33,426 nucleotides of DNA from Pseudomonadota bacterium (lineage in GTDB: Bacteria > CALINM01): the NCBI GenBank assembly GCA_026415985.1, contig JAOAGA010000009.1, positions 1 through 33,426 of the forward strand. The letters are read 5' to 3'. This document shows, in pieces, positions 29,033 through 33,426 of this stretch. Position 1 is the first letter of the stretch. Every line of letters begins with the position of its first letter. The notes under the pieces are model-generated. The model was not told the DNA's origin. It saw nothing but the letters and a program-made list of their open reading frames with translations, and made no database searches. The translations under genes were made by a program, and so were the position numbers.

Positions 29033-30064
29033 TTATAATATTTCACAACCACTTTTTGTAACTAAAATCATCTCTTCGTATCTGACACCGCCAATTCCTT
29101 CAAAGTAAAGGCCGGGCTCAAGTGTAACAATCATCCCTTTTTTGAAAACCCCTTTCGTTTTATAACTAATTGCAGGTGACTCATGGACAGAAAGTCCTAT
29201 ACCATGACCTGATGAATGAAGAAAATTTTTTAAAACCCCATACTTTTCAAAGATATTTCTCACTGCCATATCAACATCTTTAATTTCTTTTCCATGGCCG
29301 ATTTTACTTAGCCCTGCGGTAAAGGCTGATTTAACAATTTTCAGACAGTTTTCCATTTCCGGATTATCAAAAATTATAGTTCTTGTATGATCTGTGCAAT
29401 AATTTTTAAACCTTAATCCAAAGTCAATAATTACAGAATCACCTTTTTTGACTTTTTTTGAACCCGGACTGCCATGAGGTAGAGAAGAGTTTTTTCCGCT
29501 TAAAACCAACGTTTCAAAGCTTATTCCTTCCCCCTTTCTTTTTAATCTGTAATCTAACTCGTTAACACATTCTGTTTCTTTGAGACCTATTAGATTAATG
29601 TTAGTAACAAAATCCTTATAGGCACTCTGAGATTTTTTTATAGCTGATTTTATAAGTTCAATCTCATCTTCATCTTTAATCTCTCTCATCTTTTTAATCA
29701 ATCTCTCTTTATCTTCATAAAAAGTAAGATCACTAAACTCTTCAATTAGTTTCCTGTAAAAGGCAAAAGCCAGAGTTTCTCCATCGAAGCAAATTCTTTT
29801 TATTCTTAAACCTTTTAAATAAGTTTTTAAATCATTCCAGAAGTCGGTGGTAAGGACAAGTTCCTTTAAATCTGTTTCCTTTTTAGCCTTTTCATAATAC
29901 CTTCCGTCTACAAAGAGGACACTTCCTCCCTTTGTGATTAAGAAGACCCCAAAGGAGCCATAAAAGCCTGAAAGGTAATATATATCTTCCTTGTTCAAAA
30001 CAAGAAAAGCCTCATCACTTTTCAAATTTTTTCTAAAAGTTTCTTCTCTCTTCTTAAAGTTCAT
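29033..30064 (-). CDS. M24 family aminopeptidase (Xaa-Pro type)
   Basis: VIIDFGLRFKNYCTDHTRTI, HSSGHGIGLSVHESP, GMIVTLEPGLYF, GVRYEEMILVT. Confidence 0.93.
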   Translation of the reverse strand: MNFKKREETFRKNLKSDEAFLVLNKEDIYYLSGFYGSFGVFLITKGGSVLFVDGRYYEKAKKETDLKELVLTTDFWNDLKTYLKGLRIKRICFDGETLAFAFYRKLIEEFSDLTFYEDKERLIKKMREIKDEDEIELIKSAIKKSQSAYKDFVTNINLIGLKETECVNELDYRLKRKGEGISFETLVLSGKNSSLPHGSPGSKKVKKGDSVIIDFGLRFKNYCTDHTRTIIFDNPEMENCLKIVKSAFTAGLSKIGHGKEIKDVDMAVRNIFEKYGVLKNFLHSSGHGIGLSVHESPAISYKTKGVFKKGMIVTLEPGLYFEGIGGVRYEEMILVTKSGCEIL

Positions 30065-30065
30065 T

Positions 30066-30512
30066 TCAGGCTTTTGTTTTTTGTAGATGACGGTAAATTG
30101 CTAACAGGGCTAAATAGTAGGAGTCTTCCTTAAAACCACTGATTACACCAAGGGCAATATCACTAATCATAGATATATGTCTAAACTCTTCTCTCGCAAA
30201 AACGTTGGAAAGGTGTACCTCTATAAAAGGTTTGTTAAAGATAAGAAGGGCATCCCTGATGGCGATACTTGTATGAGTATATGCACCCGCATTAATTATT
30301 ATCCCATCAATATTTTCTTCAACCGCTTTATGAATGGCAGATACAATCTCACCTTCTGTATTGCTCTGAAAAAATCCAAGTTTAATATTTAATCTTTTTG
30401 CCTCTTTTTTAAGGATTTCATTTATTTCTGACAAAGCTTGAGAACCATAATGTGTATTTTCCCTTTTTCCGAGCATATTTAAATTGGGTCCGTTGATTAT
30501 CAGAACTTTCAT
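30066..30512 (-). CDS. aroQ: 3-dehydroquinate dehydratase, type II
   Basis: VLIINGPNLNMLGKRENTHYG, FQSNTEGEIVSAIH, GIIINAGAYTHTSIAIRDAL, EVHLSNVFAREEFRH. Confidence 0.96.
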   Translation of the reverse strand: MKVLIINGPNLNMLGKRENTHYGSQALSEINEILKKEAKRLNIKLGFFQSNTEGEIVSAIHKAVEENIDGIIINAGAYTHTSIAIRDALLIFNKPFIEVHLSNVFAREEFRHISMISDIALGVISGFKEDSYYLALLAIYRHLQKTKA

Positions 30513-30868
30513 TTAAACTCTTCCCCCAGTTTCTCTGAGACAAGCTTGGCTAAATATTTTGCCTTTCCTATATTGCCATCGGTTTGAGTAATTAGAATTA
30601 AATAATACTCACGAGTTATAAGTCTGATAACTATAACACTGCTTTCTGTAGAAATAAGCACCTCTTCTAAACTCCCTAACTTTAAGATATCTGTTACCTT
30701 AAGTATTTGTTTCATAGCGGTAACATACTCAATGGCAAGCTCGTGAACGCGTGAACGTTCTTCCTTTGCCTTATCGGCAATTACAATACCGTCTTTATCG
30801 ATAATCAGGGCAGCAGAAACTGATGCTTCTCTCTTTAAAATCTCTTCTATCTTTTTTTCCAGCTCCAT
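30509..30868 (-). CDS. Roadblock/LC7 domain protein
   Basis: 119 aa; pattern EASVSAALIIDKDGIVIADKA...EYVTAMKQILK...EEVLISTESSVIVIRLITREYYLILITQTDGNIGKAKYLAKLVSEKL. Confidence 0.75.
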   Translation of the reverse strand: MELEKKIEEILKREASVSAALIIDKDGIVIADKAKEERSRVHELAIEYVTAMKQILKVTDILKLGSLEEVLISTESSVIVIRLITREYYLILITQTDGNIGKAKYLAKLVSEKLGEEFK

Positions 30869-31014
30869 AGATAAATAAAAGATTAATTTATAATAAGCCT
30901 TAAGTCAAGGATATTCACATTAAATTAGTAACATGTCTTAGAGAATGGCTGATTTAAAGATATAAATATGTAAAAAACTTTCATTTAACTTAAGGTATAG
31001 GATATACTATTACT

Positions 31015-32037
31015 TTGATGCCTGAAATGCTTGACAAAAAAATTATTATAACCTATATAACCAAATCAGGTGAAAAGCTTGCCAAAATAATTAAGGATAG
31101 AGTTTTTAAAAATGCTACTCTAAAAAAATTAGGATCAGGACAACATGAGGTTTTTTTTGAAGAAGCCTTCAGAAATTATGATGCAGTTATCGCCATTATG
31201 GCGGTTGGAATAGTCGTCAGAGGGATTTCAAAGTACCTAAAGGATAAAACAACTGATCCCGCTGTTATTGTAATAGATGAGAAAGGTAAGTTTGTAATTA
31301 GCCTGTTATCAGGTCATTTAGGTGGTGCCAATGAGATAACAGAGTTTATTTCAAAAAGGATTAAAGCACTTCCTGTTATTACAACGTCATCAGATTTAAA
31401 TAATTATCCAGCAATCGATGTATATGCAAAAAGGTCCGGATACATAATATCTGACAAGAATCTCTATAAAAAACTCGTAATGGAAATGCTCGATGGCAAG
31501 AAAATCCCTGTTTATCTTGAAGATGATGAGGATGATAGCTTTTTTCAAAATAATCCCTTTAAAATCTTAAAAGATATCAATGAGTTCAAGAAAAGACGTA
31601 GCCCTAAAATTTATGTAGGGGTGAGAAAAACAGATAGCCAAACACTTCATCTTATCTCTAAGAAACTTGTGTTAGGTATGGGTTTTCACAGAGGTATTGA
31701 TGAAAAGAGTTTATTCGAATTCACTTCAGGGGTTTTTACAGCCCATAGTCTATGGTTGTCTGCGGTTTCAAAGATTGCTACAATTGACAAAAGAAAAGGA
31801 GAGGCAGGCTTTGAAAGGTTTGCAAAGAAACTAAAGGCTGAGGTTTTTTATTTTTCAGAAGGGGAGTTAAAGGAAGTAAAATTATTCGAAGAGAGTAAGA
31901 AGGTCCTTAAATATCACAATGTTGGTAATATATCTGAAACCTGTGCCTATCTTGCAGGTAATGGTGGTAAGATTTTAGTGCCGAAAATCAGAGGGGGTAA
32001 TATAACAATATGCGTATCAAAGGAAAGATATTTGTAG
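31015..32037 (+). CDS. cbiG: Cobalt-precorrin 5A hydrolase (CbiG)
   Basis: AIMAVGIVVRGISKYLKDKTTDPAVIVIDEKGKFVISLLSGHLGGANEIT, LGMGFHRGIDEKSL, SETCAYLAGNGGKILVPK; overlaps cobJ. Confidence 0.92.
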   Translation: MMPEMLDKKIIITYITKSGEKLAKIIKDRVFKNATLKKLGSGQHEVFFEEAFRNYDAVIAIMAVGIVVRGISKYLKDKTTDPAVIVIDEKGKFVISLLSGHLGGANEITEFISKRIKALPVITTSSDLNNYPAIDVYAKRSGYIISDKNLYKKLVMEMLDGKKIPVYLEDDEDDSFFQNNPFKILKDINEFKKRRSPKIYVGVRKTDSQTLHLISKKLVLGMGFHRGIDEKSLFEFTSGVFTAHSLWLSAVSKIATIDKRKGEAGFERFAKKLKAEVFYFSEGELKEVKLFEESKKVLKYHNVGNISETCAYLAGNGGKILVPKIRGGNITICVSKERYL

Positions 32038-32747
32038 TTGGCTGTGGTGCCTTAACGAGAGGAACCTTAACGGGCGATGCGGTATCTGCATTGGAAAGGT
32101 CTCAAATTATTGTAGGATATAAAAGTTATGTTGATGAGATAAAAAAGATACTGCCTGAAAAGGAATATTATCAAACGGGCATGAAAAAAGAGGTGGAAAG
32201 AGTTACAGAGGCTATTAATTTTGCGTTGGGTGGAAAGAGTGTAAGCCTTATCTGCTCAGGAGATGCAGGTATTTACGGAATGGCAGGACTACTGTTAGAG
32301 TTGCTCGATAAAAATGAGATTGATATTGAGTATGAAATAATCCCCGGACTTCCCGCCCTTGTTATTTGTTCTGCTGTATTAGGTGCACCGCTTATGAATG
32401 ATTTTGGTGTTATAAGCTTTTCTAATTTACTAACGAACGAAAGACTGATAGAGAAGAGATTAAGGGCTCTCTTAGATGGCGGGCTTGTTGTTGTTATTTA
32501 TAATCCCGTAAGCAAAGGGAGAAAAGAGCTTTTTGACAGGCTATGGGATATTATACTGGAAGAGAGAGAGACAAACTTTGGCGGATATGTAAAAAGGGGC
32601 GGAAAAGAGGGACAGGAATGGGGGTTAGGCAGAGTCTTTGATCTGCCTGCAGATAAGTTTGATATGAACACCCTGATTATAATTGGCAATGAGTTTACTG
32701 ATATTATAAAAGGCAGACTTATTACAAGAAGGGGTTACCATCTTTAA
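32010..32747 (+). CDS. cobJ: Precorrin-3B / cobalt-precorrin-3B C17-methyltransferase (CobJ/CbiH), atypical N-terminal loop
   Basis: SQIIVGYKSYVD, ICSGDAGIYGMAGLLLEL, IPGLPAL, GAPLMNDFGVISFSNLLT, VVIYNPVSKGRKE, TRRGY. Confidence 0.9.
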   Translation: MRIKGKIFVVGCGALTRGTLTGDAVSALERSQIIVGYKSYVDEIKKILPEKEYYQTGMKKEVERVTEAINFALGGKSVSLICSGDAGIYGMAGLLLELLDKNEIDIEYEIIPGLPALVICSAVLGAPLMNDFGVISFSNLLTNERLIEKRLRALLDGGLVVVIYNPVSKGRKELFDRLWDIILEERETNFGGYVKRGGKEGQEWGLGRVFDLPADKFDMNTLIIIGNEFTDIIKGRLITRRGYHL

Positions 32748-32749
32748 AT

Positions 32750-33340
32750 ATGCTTAAGATAGCGATAACCGGCGTAATCGGCAGTGGTAAATCAACAATT
32801 GCAAAAATATTTAAGGATATGGGCTATGATGTCTTAGACGCTGACGAGGTAAGCAGGGATCTGACGAAGAAGGGAACTTCTGTTTATAGGGAAATTATAA
32901 GGGTTTTTGGTGAGAAAATATTAAAGAAAGATGGCCAGATAGACAGAAGGTTACTTGCAGAAATAGTTTTTAATGATAGAGAAAAGAAAAAATTACTGGA
33001 AGACATAATTCATCCGGAAGTTAAAAAATTTTTTTCAGAAAAGGCTGAAAAATTAGAGAGAGAGGGGAAAGAGGCAGTAATTTTTGATATCCCCCTCTTG
33101 TTTGAGGCGGGCATGGAGAACTTAGTTGACTATGTAATACTTGCCTATGCAGACAAAGAGACCCTTTATGAAAGGGTTAAAAAAAGAGACGGAATAACCA
33201 AAGAAGAGTTTTTATCAAGACTAAAAAATCAGATACCCTTAGAGGAGAAGGTTAAAAAGAGTGATTTTGTAATTGATACAAGAAAAGACATAAAAGAACT
33301 AAAATCGGATTTGGAAGAAATCTTAAAAAAAGTATTGTAA
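32750..33340 (+). CDS. coaE: Dephospho-CoA kinase
   Basis: IAITGVIGSGKSTIAKIF, VLDADEVSRDL, IIHPEVKKFF, VIFDIPLLFEAGME, RDGITKEEFLSRLKNQIPLEEKVKKSDFVIDT. Confidence 0.96.
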   Translation: MLKIAITGVIGSGKSTIAKIFKDMGYDVLDADEVSRDLTKKGTSVYREIIRVFGEKILKKDGQIDRRLLAEIVFNDREKKKLLEDIIHPEVKKFFSEKAEKLEREGKEAVIFDIPLLFEAGMENLVDYVILAYADKETLYERVKKRDGITKEEFLSRLKNQIPLEEKVKKSDFVIDTRKDIKELKSDLEEILKKVL

Positions 33341-33366
33341 TTTAAACAAACTATCTTACTATAGGT

Positions 33367-33403
33367 AAAAAAAAAGCCCCGCCTTATGAGCGGGGCTTTT
33401 TTT
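33367..33403. terminator. Intrinsic terminator downstream of coaE, potentially bidirectional
   Basis: A-run (33367-33375), GCCCCGC (33376-33382), loop CTTATGA, GCGGGGC (33390-33396), T7 (33397-33403). Confidence 0.95.
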
Positions 33404-33426
33404 AGTTTTAATAAGCTACATTAAAA

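Noticed and set aside
1-33426. CRISPR arrays, transposons/IS, prophage, toxin-antitoxin, tRNA/rRNA
   Set aside because: No regularly spaced repeats, transposase/integrase motifs or structural RNA signatures were seen by eye; gene content is nearly all core metabolism and cell wall. A dedicated RNA scan was not possible.

Overview
The window reads as a compact, low-GC bacterial core-genome segment in three transcriptional blocks. (1) Plus strand, ~1-18.5 kb: a dcw cell-wall/division cluster (murF 3' part, mraY, murD, ftsW, murG, murC, murB, ddl, ftsQ, ftsA, ftsZ), then a radical SAM gene and a DAP/lysine group (lysA, dapF, dapA, dapB) plus a fumarylacetoacetate hydrolase (FAH)-family gene. (2) Minus strand, ~30.9 to 18.5 kb, in transcription order: roadblock/LC7, aroQ, M24 peptidase, efp, GcvH-like, large TPR protein, CCA-type nucleotidyltransferase with HD domain, PgpH-type 7TM-HD protein, ybeY, DgkA-PAP2 fusion, corC-like, lnt. 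(3) Plus strand, 31-33.4 kb: cbiG, cobJ/cbiH, coaE and a strong intrinsic terminator. I saw no mobile element, CRISPR array, rRNA or tRNA, and no obvious new multi-gene system. The most interesting points are molecular: a GcvH-family protein whose lipoyl-lysine position is glutamate; an EF-P with Arg at the modified loop tip; a lipid kinase-phosphatase fusion; an ftsW that appears to start at CTG; and a radical SAM gene whose conserved N-terminus lies upstream of the ORF-track start with no in-frame ATG/GTG/TTG. All family assignments come from reading motifs; no database search was run.
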